In this document: positions 25,144 to 34,596 of the stretch, one piece after another | Numbering within the stretch: position 1 is the first letter of the stretch | Layout: every line of letters begins with the position of its first letter | DNA from: Paenibacillus curdlanolyticus YK9 | GTDB taxonomy: Bacteria > Bacillota > Bacilli > Paenibacillales > Paenibacillaceae | Assembly (NCBI RefSeq): GCF_000179615.1 | Contig: NZ_AEDD01000006.1 | Coordinates: 102,501-166,500 of the forward strand | Length of the DNA stretch: 64,000 nucleotides | Direction of reading: 5' to 3' | The notes under the pieces: generated by a model | Told to the model about the DNA's origin: nothing | Database searches by the model: none | What the model saw: only the letters and a program-made list of their open reading frames with translations | Position numbers and translations under genes: made by a program

Positions 25144-26601
25144 ATGAAAAAGAAAAAATGGATGATCACTGCAACCGCAGCACTAACGCTTACGGCAGGG
25201 ATCGGCATTGCATCGGCAGCGGTATTGAGCGGCGCGCCTGCTGAAGGCATCACGTACTCGAATAACGGAGATTCGGTTACGCCATCGACCTCCGCCGTAA
25301 ATATTGATGGACACCTGTACATGCCGGTTCGCGCACTGGGCGAAACGACTGGCAAATACGTGGATTGGGACGACTTCCGCCGCAGCGTTGCGATGACGGA
25401 CAAGCCCCAATTGACGGGCAAATATGCGCTGAAAGCAGCAGACCTCGCACAAGGCATCAAAATGGGCGTCGGCTCCTCGTTAACGCATCTTCCGGGCGAC
25501 CCGGACAACGTGTTCTACTCGACGGCTGACCGCGGCCCGAACGGCCAAGTCGACGTAAACGGCAAGCTGGTGCGCACGTTCCCGCTCGCAAGCTACACGC
25601 CTAGCATCTATAAGATCAAAATCGCAGACGGCGAGATTCAAATTCTCGATCAATTCCCGCTGCATGTGAACGGCATTGACCCTGTAACAGGCAAAGCGAA
25701 CATCACAGGCTTGCCAAACATTAAGGGACGCGATGAAGCGCCATTCGATACGAAAGGCGAGAAAGAGCTTTCCTACGACCCATACGGCCTGGATATCGAA
25801 GGTTTGGCTTATAACGCAAAGGACGACACGTTCTGGATTTCGGATGAGTACGGCCCATCGATCGTTCACGTCAAACGCGACGGCACGCTCATCGAGCGCA
25901 TCGTACCGAGCGGCTGGGCTTCCCAAGCGCAATCCACGCTCGTGCCTGCACGCGAGACGCTGCCAGCCGTCTACAACAAGCTCCGCCAAAACCGCGGTGC
26001 GGAAGCAGTCGGCATTACGCCGGACGGCAAATATATGTTCATGGCGATGCAAAATGCGCTGCGCAACCCGAACAAGGATATGGACAACTCCCGCCAAGTG
26101 CGCATTATCAAGTTCGACCTGTCGACGCTGAAGCCGGCAGCTGAGTTCGTCTACCAGCTCGAAGACGCAACGCAATTCAAAGACTTGGTGCAAGGCGACA
26201 TCGTCGTCTCCGATATGGTCGTCGTCAACGAAAACACGCTGCTCATCGACGAGCGCGACAAGTTCTCCGGCGACAAAGCGCAGCTGAAGCGCATTTACGC
26301 GATCAACCTGTCTGACGCAACGAACATCCTCGGCAAATACGACGATGAGAAAGCGGCCGGCAAGACGCTGGAACAAATGACCGTTGCCGATCTGAAAACG
26401 AACGACATTCTACCAGCTTCCAAACGTACGGTTCTGGACGCAGTAGAATTCAAATTCCCCTATGAAAAAATCGAAGGCTTGTCGCTTATTAACGGCGATA
26501 CGCTGGCGATCGTGAACGACAACGACTTTGGCGTAGACAGCAAGCTGACGACGAACGGCACGGAGCTGTGGACGTTTAAGCTGCCTTATACGATTAAGTA
26601 A
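25144..26601 (+). CDS. secreted phytase-like esterase with partial stalk domain
   Basis: A 485-aa exported protein with a signal peptide at residues 1-26 (MKKKKWMITATAALTLTAGI...ASA). Residues about 45-80 (VNIDGHLYMPVRALGET, then KYVDWDDFRRSVAM) resemble half of a stalk domain. The rest matches the 'esterase-like activity of phytase' beta-propeller: YDPYGLDIEGLAY, FWISDEYGPSIVHVKRDG, NRGAEAVGITPDGKYMFMAMQ and KIEGLSLINGD. Members bind calcium and probably act on phosphoesters or sugar esters outside the cell; the substrate is not known. A GGGAG site precedes the ATG and a terminator follows at 26606. Confidence 0.87.
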   Translation: MKKKKWMITATAALTLTAGIGIASAAVLSGAPAEGITYSNNGDSVTPSTSAVNIDGHLYMPVRALGETTGKYVDWDDFRRSVAMTDKPQLTGKYALKAADLAQGIKMGVGSSLTHLPGDPDNVFYSTADRGPNGQVDVNGKLVRTFPLASYTPSIYKIKIADGEIQILDQFPLHVNGIDPVTGKANITGLPNIKGRDEAPFDTKGEKELSYDPYGLDIEGLAYNAKDDTFWISDEYGPSIVHVKRDGTLIERIVPSGWASQAQSTLVPARETLPAVYNKLRQNRGAEAVGITPDGKYMFMAMQNALRNPNKDMDNSRQVRIIKFDLSTLKPAAEFVYQLEDATQFKDLVQGDIVVSDMVVVNENTLLIDERDKFSGDKAQLKRIYAINLSDATNILGKYDDEKAAGKTLEQMTVADLKTNDILPASKRTVLDAVEFKFPYEKIEGLSLINGDTLAIVNDNDFGVDSKLTTNGTELWTFKLPYTIK

Positions 26602-26605
26602 GGGG

Positions 26606-26646
26606 AAGACAGACGGGCGACTTATGTCGACCCGTCTGTCTTATTT
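26606..26646 (+). terminator. intrinsic terminator after the phytase-like gene
   Basis: GACAGACGGG (26608-26617) pairs exactly with CCCGTCTGTC (26631-26640), followed by TTATTT. Confidence 0.85.
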
Positions 26647-26654
26647 CCGAATGT

Positions 26655-27215
26655 CTATTCATTCGCTAGAACTCTCGTCATAATATCCGCACAGGTACCT
26701 CCCGCTGTCTCTGTGTATAATCGATGAATAGAAAAGGTCTCACACGACAAATCACCAGATCTTCTATAGATTACAATCCATTCATGGTTTACTCTGTCCC
26801 AATGGATCTCTCGTTTGTAGTTTTTCTTTAAAAATCCTTCCATCTCTCTGTCGGCAGTTTGAATAGCCTTTTGCTCGGACATGGGCGGCACTTCATACCA
26901 CCAGTAATTGTTTATTTTTCCGAGAATAGCAGGAAGCAAGATTCCCAACAAAACTGCATATCCTTTTATTTTCCACGTTAGCTTCCGATTTATGAATAAA
27001 AAAAAGATGTAGTATATGAGCAATAAAAATGAGTATATGGCAAATAAAATAAGCATAGTTAAATATATTTTTCCATAAAGAGATGGGCCTTCATCATCGC
27101 TGCCCCCAAGTATAAATGATCGAGGATACGGAGCAAACATGAGTAAATAGAAACCCCAAAAATACCAGAGTACATTCATAAGCGGTACAGTTACCAAGAC
27201 TCTGTTTTTTAACAT
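26655..27215 (-). CDS. unrecognised membrane protein, tandem paralogue B
   Basis: A 186-aa protein with three hydrophobic segments near residues 7-25, 45-70 and 80-100. A soluble C-terminal domain follows: NYWWYEVPPMSEQKAIQTAD, REMEGFLKKNYKREIHWDRV and a closing GGTCADIMTRVLANE. It is a close paralogue of the gene at 27262-27816 (same order, same PPMSEQKAIQ and KREI.WDR motifs). The ATG at 27215 is preferred over an upstream GTG at 27236 that has no ribosome binding site. Function unknown. Confidence 0.7.
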   Translation of the reverse strand: MLKNRVLVTVPLMNVLWYFWGFYLLMFAPYPRSFILGGSDDEGPSLYGKIYLTMLILFAIYSFLLLIYYIFFLFINRKLTWKIKGYAVLLGILLPAILGKINNYWWYEVPPMSEQKAIQTADREMEGFLKKNYKREIHWDRVNHEWIVIYRRSGDLSCETFSIHRLYTETAGGTCADIMTRVLANE

Positions 27216-27261
27216 GTACGACCCACACTCTCTCACATCGATCGTTTATTTTCTTACACCG

Positions 27262-27816
27262 TTATTCATTCTCTAGGTATCTTGCTAAAACTTCGGTACA
27301 AGATCCTCCCGTTCGAATGGTATATAATCGATGAATACGATATGCCTCACAAGTCGGAAGCAATTCATCAGTTTCCCTATAGATCACAGCCCATTCATGA
27401 AGTCCTCTATCCCAATATATCTCCCGCTTGTAGTTATTCTTTAAATATCCTTCCATCTCCTTATCTGCTTTTTGAATCGCCTTTTGCTCAGACATTGGCG
27501 GAACCTCGTCCCACCAATATTTATGGATGCTCCCTAGAAGCAGCGGAATCAGTGCCCCGAATAAAATGGCATATGCTCTTACTTTCCACCTGACTTTGTC
27601 ACTGGTGATAAAGAAAATGACGTAATATACAATCAAAAACAATGTAAAAGGCCAAAATAAGAAAAATCCTACAAGAAATAAAGTCGCATAAAAATCCATG
27701 CCGTTGCCGAATCTTGGTCCGGGAGCGTACATAAACAAATAGAAGCCCCAAAAATACCAAATCGTATTGAATAGGGATATCGTTACAATCGCTTTATTTC
27801 CCCTCATAAATCCCAT
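27262..27816 (-). CDS. unrecognised membrane protein, tandem paralogue A
   Basis: A 184-aa protein with the same plan as its neighbour: helices around residues 10-28, 45-70 and 75-95, then a soluble tail with EVPPMSEQKAIQKADKEMEG and RLYTIRTGGSCTEVLARYLENE. AAGGAG lies 4 bases before the ATG. The gap to the second copy is 46 bases, so the pair is probably one operon created by local duplication. No family is recognised. Confidence 0.72.
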   Translation of the reverse strand: MGFMRGNKAIVTISLFNTIWYFWGFYLFMYAPGPRFGNGMDFYATLFLVGFFLFWPFTLFLIVYYVIFFITSDKVRWKVRAYAILFGALIPLLLGSIHKYWWDEVPPMSEQKAIQKADKEMEGYLKNNYKREIYWDRGLHEWAVIYRETDELLPTCEAYRIHRLYTIRTGGSCTEVLARYLENE

Positions 27817-27910
27817 ATCTCTCCTTCTAGAAACCTTTCAATTCATCTATTATAGGATAAAATTAACAAAAGTAATATAATCTAAATCTAAGCGCTGTAC
27901 TTCCTCCAAA

Positions 27911-27969
27911 CAAAAAAACACCTCCAAGATCGTCCTCCCATTCAACGGAAGATTCTCTTGAAGGTGTTT
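27911..27969 (-). terminator. intrinsic terminator after the 1097-aa SLH protein gene
   Basis: On the minus strand AACACCTTCAAGA pairs with TCTTGGAGGTGTT (one wobble) across a 27-base loop, followed by TTTTTTTG. Confidence 0.75.
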
Positions 27970-27988
27970 TCATTTACCTCGCAAAACG

Positions 27989-30900
27989 CTACGCGTACTG
28001 CAGCGCCTCTAGCAACCGACGCAGCATAGCGGTCATTTCAGCCCGCGTTGCCGTAGCCTGCGGACGGAAGCTGCCGTTCGGATCGCCCTTGACGATGCCA
28101 AGGTCGAGCACCTGCTGGACGGCTCCCGTTGCCCATGCGGATACGCTGCCCGCATCGATCAGCACGCCGTGCGCTGCCCCGTTCGGCTGCACGCTTGCGC
28201 CGGAGTACTTGATCGCTCTCGTGATCATTAGCGCCAGCTCTTCGCGCGTTACTTTCGCATTCGGACGGAACGTGCCGTCCTCATAGCCCGTTACCAAGCC
28301 CGCTTCCGCTGCTGCGGCAACGGCTTGCTCGTACCATTTTCCAGAAATATCGGAGAATGCTGCTCCTGTTGCATCGCCGGAGATGCCCAGTGCTCGAACG
28401 AGCAGCGCTGCCGTCTCCGCACGCGTCAATCCGCTGTTCGGGTCGAATTGGCCCGCGCTGCGGCCCTCAATAATGAAGCGGGAAGCCAGCCACTCCGCAT
28501 CCTCCTTCGCCCAATGCTGAGCCAAATCGTTGAAAAGCACCGGACGGTTAACGATCAGGTAAACGCCGGTCTCTTGGCTGCTGAACGTCGCTACGAGTTT
28601 GCCATCCGCCACCGTAAATTGAGCGGGCACGTAGCTGAACGTTTTACGCGTTTCGTCCCAGCGTACGACGACGGCATTTTCCTTCGAGGCCTTCGCATCC
28701 GCAATAATCGTCCGTGCTGCCGCCTCTTGGAAGGTCGGCAGATCGATCTTCAGGCCCTTGTTATTGATCATTGCCAGCTGGAATGCTACAGGCCCAGCCC
28801 CTACATTCGCTTGCTGCGCCGTCAAAGCCGCCTGCATCGATGGGGATGCCGCTGCGCCTACATGAATGATATAACGTACGATAGCCTTGGCTTCGAAAGC
28901 CGCGGCTGGAATTGTAATCGAGCCTGCTGGCGTCGATACGAGCAGCTTGAACGCACTGTTGATTTTGCGAAGCTGGTCCAATACCTCGGCGTTCAACTCA
29001 ATTTGTATATCCGTTTGGTCAGCATCAATACGAATCGCCCCTGCTGCCGCGGACGCTTGAGAAATGACGATTCGTTTGGTCTTTCCTTCGCCATCCACGA
29101 TATCCACATATAAATCGGACACCGGATCAGGCTGAACGATCAACGACAGATCGTGAAGGACGTTTAATTGGAACGTCTTCGTGATCGACGCTGCGCCCTT
29201 GGTAATCGTAGCGGTCAGCGTGACACGCTGGTCGCCGGCCGCCGACGTTGGCTGATGAACGGCACCCGTTTGCGCATTTACGTAATTAGCGTTAGAAGAT
29301 GACCATGTAATGACCGAACCGTTCGCCCCGTTCGCTGGAAGCGATACTTGGCTCTTCACATTTGCTTCATTCTCTGCAGGCGCATAGCCAATGGCAAGCA
29401 ATCCCTTATCCAACGCCACAGCTTCTGCATCCGTCATTGCCGCTGCCTTAAGCGTCAGCACAAACGACACTGAAACATTCATATGATTCACCGTAGCAGC
29501 AGCTTCTAACATAACCTGCTTGTCTCCTGCCGTGAAGGAAGGGCTATGAACCTCACCCGTTGTCGGGTCAAGGAGGCTGTTGTCCGTCGATGTCCATTGC
29601 AGCGCGTTGCCTTTCTCATCGACTGCCGGAAGCTGCACATCCTGCGTTACAGATGCCGCACTGTCTCCCGTCGCGAACGCCGGAGCCGGGCTCGCATAGA
29701 CCGTCAACACAGCCGGATTCGTTGTAACATCGTAATTCGATAGACGGTTAAGTGGATCGACCAGCCCCGGCGTGATCGGATAAGTTCCGATTGGACTGCT
29801 TGGATCCGCCGAAGTTGTGTAGTTCGCTGTCAAATCATCCGCTGCCCAAGCGCCCGTAATCGTTCCGGTCAGCGTCGGATTCGATGCGTTCACCCAGCGA
29901 GATAAGTTATCGGCCTGCACAGTCAAGGGCGCTTTCGTCACGGTTAATATTGCCGGTGTCGTCGTAACGGCATAGTTGCTTAGCTTGCCCGAAGGGTCCG
30001 CTAATTGCGGAGTAATCGCATAATCGCCCACCGTGCTGTTCGCGACAGCGGCTGTTGTATAGGAGGCTGTGATCGCATCGCCGTTCACCAAACCCGTCAG
30101 CGTTCCGGCAAGCGCCGGATTGGCTTCGCCATATTGGCGCGTCGCGTTCGACGCCGTTACGCTTAGCGGCGCAGGCGTTACTGTCAGTGCCCCATAACCA
30201 AAATTCACGTTGTAATTGCTCAGCACCGTATTGAGCGATGGCGTAATCACATACGCGCCGACGTCGCTGGCAGAAGTTGCGCCTGTGCTGAATTGGACAG
30301 CGCCGGTGATTAACGGCAGGTCGCCAGCAACAGCGCCCGTATACATTCCGGTGAATGTCGGTAAACCATCGCCGTATATTTTGGACGGAAAATTCGCGCT
30401 CACCATTAGATCGGCTTTATTGATGGTTAGCGTAGTCGTTGCACTAGCCGCGTAATAAGGGTACGCTGCTGCAAATGAAACCCCCACTGTATGCGATCCC
30501 GCCGAGTAGAGGTGAGGGTGACTAAAGCTAGCCACGCCAGATGCGTTCGTGAGAATAATGCCAACCGTACTTCCATCAACAGAAAAATTAACATACTTGT
30601 TCGCCAGCGGCTCGCCGTCCACCATTAAGGTTGCTGAAAACGGAGTCGCCTGTCCGTAGGTGCTTACAATCGGCGAAACCGTAATCGACGGAATATAGCT
30701 CCGATACGAATCGGAGACATACGTCTGGAAGCCGAGGTCATAGCTCGATTTCCAAACGCCCATATAATAGCTCATCCCGCCACTATACACGTCTGTATCG
30801 TACATGTGCATCGTTACTTGCCCCGTAGTAGGAGTCGAGCGAATCATAATCGTATACTTGTTGCCTGCGGTGACGTTAATGCCATCTCGGAAAGTGACCG

Positions 30901-31282
30901 TGAATTTACCGCCTGGCCAACCTGACAAGGCTAGCACTTCATTATAAGAGAGCGTTCTGGACCCCAATAACGTGCCGTTCGGATTTTCACCATCATGAAT
31001 TTCGATGGTCAATGTAGTACCAGCTGGCGGACTGACCTGAGATAGAAACAAATCCAAGTCATACATGGTGCCGGTCTTGCCCGCGGTAAAGCTCTGTCCA
31101 ATATTATTGGAGCCGCCGATTGAGGTTGGAACGTTCGGGCCCGTTCCTTGGTCCAGCATATTCGCAGCGGATGCCTTGCTTGCAGTCAAGCCTAGCACGA
31201 TGGCCACTGCTGCGATTGCAATAAACATCACCAAGCGGAGATGGCTTCTTGATTGTAATGCTGTTTTGGGCTGTAAAATCAT
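27989..31282 (-). CDS. S-layer anchored multidomain surface protein (MBG, Ig-like, SLH)
   Basis: A 1097-aa secreted protein. A signal peptide (ending KASAAN near residue 41) is followed by an N-terminal beta-sandwich region with a choice-of-anchor look (GQSFTAGKTGTMYDLDLFLS). An Ig-like module near residues 200-290 comes next. Three consecutive MBG-type repeats span about 288-530 (KADLMVSANFPSKIYGDG, APLSVTASNATRQYGEANP, APLTVQADNLSRWVNASNP). Two Ig-like domains follow at about 535-710. The C-terminal 180 residues are three SLH domains (FNDLAQHWAKEDAEWLASRF, FSDISGKWYEQAV, DAGSVSAWATGAVQQVLDLG) that bind pyruvylated secondary wall polymer. It is probably an adhesin or matrix protein. AGGAGG lies 8 bases before the ATG. 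It is monocistronic, followed by its own terminator. Confidence 0.93.
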   Translation of the reverse strand: MILQPKTALQSRSHLRLVMFIAIAAVAIVLGLTASKASAANMLDQGTGPNVPTSIGGSNNIGQSFTAGKTGTMYDLDLFLSQVSPPAGTTLTIEIHDGENPNGTLLGSRTLSYNEVLALSGWPGGKFTVTFRDGINVTAGNKYTIMIRSTPTTGQVTMHMYDTDVYSGGMSYYMGVWKSSYDLGFQTYVSDSYRSYIPSITVSPIVSTYGQATPFSATLMVDGEPLANKYVNFSVDGSTVGIILTNASGVASFSHPHLYSAGSHTVGVSFAAAYPYYAASATTTLTINKADLMVSANFPSKIYGDGLPTFTGMYTGAVAGDLPLITGAVQFSTGATSASDVGAYVITPSLNTVLSNYNVNFGYGALTVTPAPLSVTASNATRQYGEANPALAGTLTGLVNGDAITASYTTAAVANSTVGDYAITPQLADPSGKLSNYAVTTTPAILTVTKAPLTVQADNLSRWVNASNPTLTGTITGAWAADDLTANYTTSADPSSPIGTYPITPGLVDPLNRLSNYDVTTNPAVLTVYASPAPAFATGDSAASVTQDVQLPAVDEKGNALQWTSTDNSLLDPTTGEVHSPSFTAGDKQVMLEAAATVNHMNVSVSFVLTLKAAAMTDAEAVALDKGLLAIGYAPAENEANVKSQVSLPANGANGSVITWSSSNANYVNAQTGAVHQPTSAAGDQRVTLTATITKGAASITKTFQLNVLHDLSLIVQPDPVSDLYVDIVDGEGKTKRIVISQASAAAGAIRIDADQTDIQIELNAEVLDQLRKINSAFKLLVSTPAGSITIPAAAFEAKAIVRYIIHVGAAASPSMQAALTAQQANVGAGPVAFQLAMINNKGLKIDLPTFQEAAARTIIADAKASKENAVVVRWDETRKTFSYVPAQFTVADGKLVATFSSQETGVYLIVNRPVLFNDLAQHWAKEDAEWLASRFIIEGRSAGQFDPNSGLTRAETAALLVRALGISGDATGAAFSDISGKWYEQAVAAAAEAGLVTGYEDGTFRPNAKVTREELALMITRAIKYSGASVQPNGAAHGVLIDAGSVSAWATGAVQQVLDLGIVKGDPNGSFRPQATATRAEMTAMLRRLLEALQYA

Positions 31283-31469
31283 TGCTATTGCCTCCTATGT
31301 TATGTCTCGTATTCTGTAATAGCGATCTATTGATCGAAATCTAAAAACGATTTATATTTACCGACAATTATTTTCCTACTATTTTCATAAAAATACAAGA
31401 AAAAATGCTAGTCGGGAGAGTATCTCCTTATATTCAGGGAGTAGCTCCTCGTTGGGATGAAGGGCGAAA

Positions 31470-31500
31470 CAAAAAAGACGATCCGATTATATCGATCGTC
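31470..31500 (-). terminator. terminator-like hairpin beside repeat array 1
   Basis: On the minus strand GACGATC pairs with GATCGTC and is followed by TTTTTTG. It lies beyond the 51-bp repeat array, between it and the 5' end of the SLH gene, and could stop transcription that passes through the array. Confidence 0.55.
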
Positions 31501-31503
31501 ATG

Positions 31504-31835
31504 AATAGGGAAGATCTTTATGCCCTATTCGCCTCTTGATGCTATAGCTGGTGGCATAGGGAAGATTTTTATTCCCTATTCATCCCTCGGCGCTTTAGCC
31601 GGCTGAATAGGGAAGGTTTTTATTCCCTATTCACCTCCCCGCGCGATAGCCGGATGAGTAGGGAAGGTTTTTATTCCCTATTCACCTCCCCGCGCGATAG
31701 CCGGATGAGTAGGGAAGGTTTTTATTCCCTATTCACCTCCCCGCGCGATAGCCGGATGAGTAGGGAAGATTTTTATTCCCTATTCACCTCCCGATGCGAT
31801 AGCTGGCTGTATAAGGAAGTTTTTTCCCCATTCGC
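31504..31835. repeat. 51-bp tandem repeat array 1 (about 6.5 units)
   Basis: Units of exactly 51 bases; units starting at 31658 and 31709 are nearly identical, and the outer units are degenerate. The first half of each unit contains the palindrome arms ATAGGGAA and TTCCCTAT with an 8-base centre. The second half is GC-rich and ends in AGCCGGATGA or similar. The unit is divisible by three, so one frame stays open, but it shows no start site and no other gene signal. Array 2 at 43448-43804 has the same first half. Confidence 0.88.
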
Positions 31836-31952
31836 CATGTCGAGTTCCTCCCTAAGCTGTCTAATCCCTTTCTTCTATTTAACGAATTTTGGCGGGGGAT
31901 AAAAAGCGACGGATTTGATCGATCTCAAAAATATTTGACTGCTGTCCGGGGA

Positions 31953-32000
31953 TAAAAAAGAAGCTTCCGCATCCCCTTAATAGGCGATGCAGAAGCTTCT
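31953..32000 (-). terminator. intrinsic terminator after the aldo/keto reductase gene
   Basis: On the minus strand AGAAGCTTCTGCATC pairs with GATGCGGAAGCTTCT (with a mismatch) and is followed by TTTTTATC. Confidence 0.8.
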
Positions 32001-32024
32001 ATTGCGTGCGAATTGCCGACTGCA

Positions 32025-32960
32025 TTACCAGCCGAGATTTTGGAAACGAATCTCTTTGTCCCACAGCTCTTGCAGCTTGCGCACATGCTCATGCGGCATC
32101 TGAGCGTCGCTTGCCGCGGCGTTCTCGTCGAGCTGAGCGATATTGCGCACGCCTGGGATGACCGTCGCAATCTCCGGATAAGCGAGAATGAAACGAAGCG
32201 CAGCCGTCGTCATTGTCGTCTGCTCGTCCGAGATGAACCGAATCCTTTCCACGAGCGCTGCCCGCTTCGCGATCGTTTCCCGCGACCACCGGCTCCGCAC
32301 GCCCTCGAAGGTGCTCTGCGCATCGTATTTGCCCGACAGCCATCCGGAGTCGAGCGGAATTTTGACGATGAGTGCAATCTTCTTCTCCTTCGCCAGTTGG
32401 AATGCCTCGGCGGTTTCTTGCGCAAAAATGTTGAACAGCACCTCGATGACGCCGACGTCCGTATGCTGAATCAGCTCTAGCATTTCTTTGCTGGAATCAA
32501 CCGAAGCCCCGTAGGCAAGCAATTTACCCTCCTGCTTCAGTTGGCTGAATATGTCAAAATTCCCGAGTTTGCCATCGAGATGGTCAAACGGCGGATTATG
32601 GATAAGCACGGAGTCGACGTAATCTGTCCGAAGGCGGCGCAAGCTTTGTTCGACAGAAGTACGAATGCTGCTCGGGTCATAATTGGTCGTGCCATCGGCA
32701 GCATGGCCGAACTTCGTATTGATGACGGCGCGGCTGCGCCGGTTTGCAAGCGCGATGCCAAGCAGCGTTTCGCTGCGGCCAAGCCCGTAATTCGGAGCCG
32801 TATCGAAGAAGTTCACGCCTCGCTCCAGCGCTGCGTGGACGAGTTTGATCGCATCCTCATCTCCCATGGCCTCCCAATCCTGCTGGTTGCCGAGCTGCCA
32901 CGCGCCGAACCCAATCTCCGAAACCTGCTTGCCTGTAGTACCATATTGCCGTTGCTTCAA
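32025..32960 (-). CDS. aldo/keto reductase family oxidoreductase
   Basis: A 311-aa NADPH-dependent TIM-barrel oxidoreductase. Conserved pieces in order are YGTTGKQVSEIGFGAWQLGN, the catalytic Asp in FFDTAPNYGLGRSE with Tyr 5 residues later, the lysine in VINTKFGH, DYVDSVLIHNPP (His of the tetrad), and AYPEIATVIPGVRN at the C-terminus near the cofactor. It probably reduces an aldehyde or sugar; the substrate is unknown. The frame starts with GTG at 32969, which touches the AGGAG; the TTG at 32960 has an 8-base spacing and is preferred. Confidence 0.93.
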   Translation of the reverse strand: MKQRQYGTTGKQVSEIGFGAWQLGNQQDWEAMGDEDAIKLVHAALERGVNFFDTAPNYGLGRSETLLGIALANRRSRAVINTKFGHAADGTTNYDPSSIRTSVEQSLRRLRTDYVDSVLIHNPPFDHLDGKLGNFDIFSQLKQEGKLLAYGASVDSSKEMLELIQHTDVGVIEVLFNIFAQETAEAFQLAKEKKIALIVKIPLDSGWLSGKYDAQSTFEGVRSRWSRETIAKRAALVERIRFISDEQTTMTTAALRFILAYPEIATVIPGVRNIAQLDENAAASDAQMPHEHVRKLQELWDKEIRFQNLGW

Positions 32961-33094
32961 CTGGATCACTCCTCTTGTTACAAAATGCTGTTTGGCTTGT
33001 TCTACGCAACAAATTATACGCTCATTTGCGGGACTTTTCGAGCTCGGGCATTTGCTTTACTATTTGCTGAAGCGAACGCCTGCCGCTGCTTCAC

Positions 33095-33385
33095 GCGCTA
33101 ACGGACCGATAGGACGCTATTTGGCGCAAAAGCGGCGATTGGAGATTGTAACGGACCGAGGAGCCGTTATTACGCAACAAATGCCACCATTTCGGCTGAA
33201 ATGATGACATTAACGCCCGTGGAGTCCGTTAGGCTCCCAGATGCGCAAAATACGGAGCAATAGCGGCTGTAGGGTCCGTTACGCTAGGAGCATGCGACAA
33301 GAGACGCAGCAGCCTGTTCAGGCCGGATGCGCGGCGCCATCTCCTAGCGCACGCGCTACCTAACGGACCGAGGAGGCGAGGCTGG
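33095..33385. repeat. intergenic TAACGG/CCGTTA repeat cluster (family A, locus 2)
   Basis: No gene is seen between 32970 and 33404. At least five copies of the motif are present, in both orientations: TAACGGACC near 33099, 33150 and 33362, and GTCCGTTA near 33223 and 33276. The copy at 33150 is followed by the complementary GCCGTTATT, giving the full palindrome. It lies just beyond the 3' end of the threonine aldolase family gene. Confidence 0.72.
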
Positions 33386-33404
33386 GGCCTACGCGCTTTT
33401 CCCC

Positions 33405-34502
33405 TTACTCCGCCGCAGCCCGCACACGCTCGTCCAGCATCCGAAAAGCGTCTCGCAGCTTCTCCTTCGGCAGCTCCGCATAGCGGTCGCCAATGCTCAC
33501 CTCATAGTAGCTGCCGCCGTCATCCTTATCCCGAAGCACATGCGTAAAGCCAAAGCCGGTCTCCTCGATCACCGCGATCAGAATCGGCTCGAGCACCTCT
33601 TTCGGCAGCGCCGAATGGACGTGGAACATATTCGATACAGGCACCTGCGGAACCGTCGTGATGGTCGAACACGCATTATATAACGCGGCCAGCTCCTGCG
33701 CCTCGTGATAATACTGCGCCATGCGAGGCATCCGCCGCTCCATGTAATACTCCGCACTCAAAATATACGGATACAGGCTGATCAGATCGCCGCCATGCCT
33801 TCTTTTCCAAACCTTGGACTCTTCCGTAAAATCATACTCGCCCGCCAGCACCGCACCCGCTATCCCGCCAAGCCCTTTGTAAAACGAGATGTACACGCTG
33901 TCGAACAAGCTGCACAATTCATCGGCTGCCACGCCGTAATAGGGAAGCGCCTCGAACAATCTCGCCCCGTCGAGATGCAGCTTGATCCCCTTCTCGCGGC
34001 AGTGCGCCGATATCTCCACCAGCTCTTCATAGGGCGGCAGCTGCCCGCCGATTTCCCGCTGAGGCAGCTCCAGCAGCACGCACGCCACTGGCTCCTCCAT
34101 CCCTACAACATCAGCTAACCGTACCGGCCTTGTCGTATCCGCCAATAGAATCGGCTCAAGATGATGCAGCTCCTTCAGCCCGTCCTTCTCATGAATCTCA
34201 AGATGGCAGAGCGGATGGTACGCGACCTTCTTGCTGCCTGCCCCATCCGACCAAATGCGAAGCGCAATCTGCTGCGCCATCGTGCCGCTCGGGAAAAATA
34301 CAGCCGCCGGCTTGCCAAGCAGCTTCGCCATCCGTTCTTGAAACGGCTCGATCACCGCGCCCGAGCCGTAAACATCGCTATCAAGCTCGCCGTCATAGCT
34401 CGCCAGCGCTTCCTTCAGCACCTGTACATTCCGCTTCGCGTGGCCCGTGATGGGATAACTGGCTTGATTATACACTTCGGATAAAGTGGGCAATAATTTC
34501 AT
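33405..34502 (-). CDS. threonine aldolase family PLP enzyme
   Basis: A 365-aa fold-type I PLP enzyme of the low-specificity threonine aldolase / beta-eliminating lyase group. The N-terminal sequence includes YGSGAVIEPFQERMAKLLGK and VFFPSGTMAQQIAL. The PLP-lysine lies in VYISFYKGLGGIAGA, about residue 209, and KLHLDGARLFEAL carries the Asp that pairs with the pyridine nitrogen. It would cleave threonine-like beta-hydroxy amino acids to glycine plus an aldehyde. An AGAGAGG site lies about 10 bases before the ATG. It follows the ADP-ribosylglycohydrolase gene and a gene relic on the same strand. Confidence 0.9.
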   Translation of the reverse strand: MKLLPTLSEVYNQASYPITGHAKRNVQVLKEALASYDGELDSDVYGSGAVIEPFQERMAKLLGKPAAVFFPSGTMAQQIALRIWSDGAGSKKVAYHPLCHLEIHEKDGLKELHHLEPILLADTTRPVRLADVVGMEEPVACVLLELPQREIGGQLPPYEELVEISAHCREKGIKLHLDGARLFEALPYYGVAADELCSLFDSVYISFYKGLGGIAGAVLAGEYDFTEESKVWKRRHGGDLISLYPYILSAEYYMERRMPRMAQYYHEAQELAALYNACSTITTVPQVPVSNMFHVHSALPKEVLEPILIAVIEETGFGFTHVLRDKDDGGSYYEVSIGDRYAELPKEKLRDAFRMLDERVRAAAE

Positions 34503-34596
34503 ATCGACCGATCCTCTCTGTACGCGCCGCTTGGACGACGCCGTTAATCGGTCTTTAGAATACGCCTATTTATGGAAAAATAATCAACTCCGGTCC

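Noticed and set aside
31654-31902. 82-aa frame through array 1
   Set aside because: Same cause as for array 2; no start signal and no conservation of the protein frame between the two arrays.
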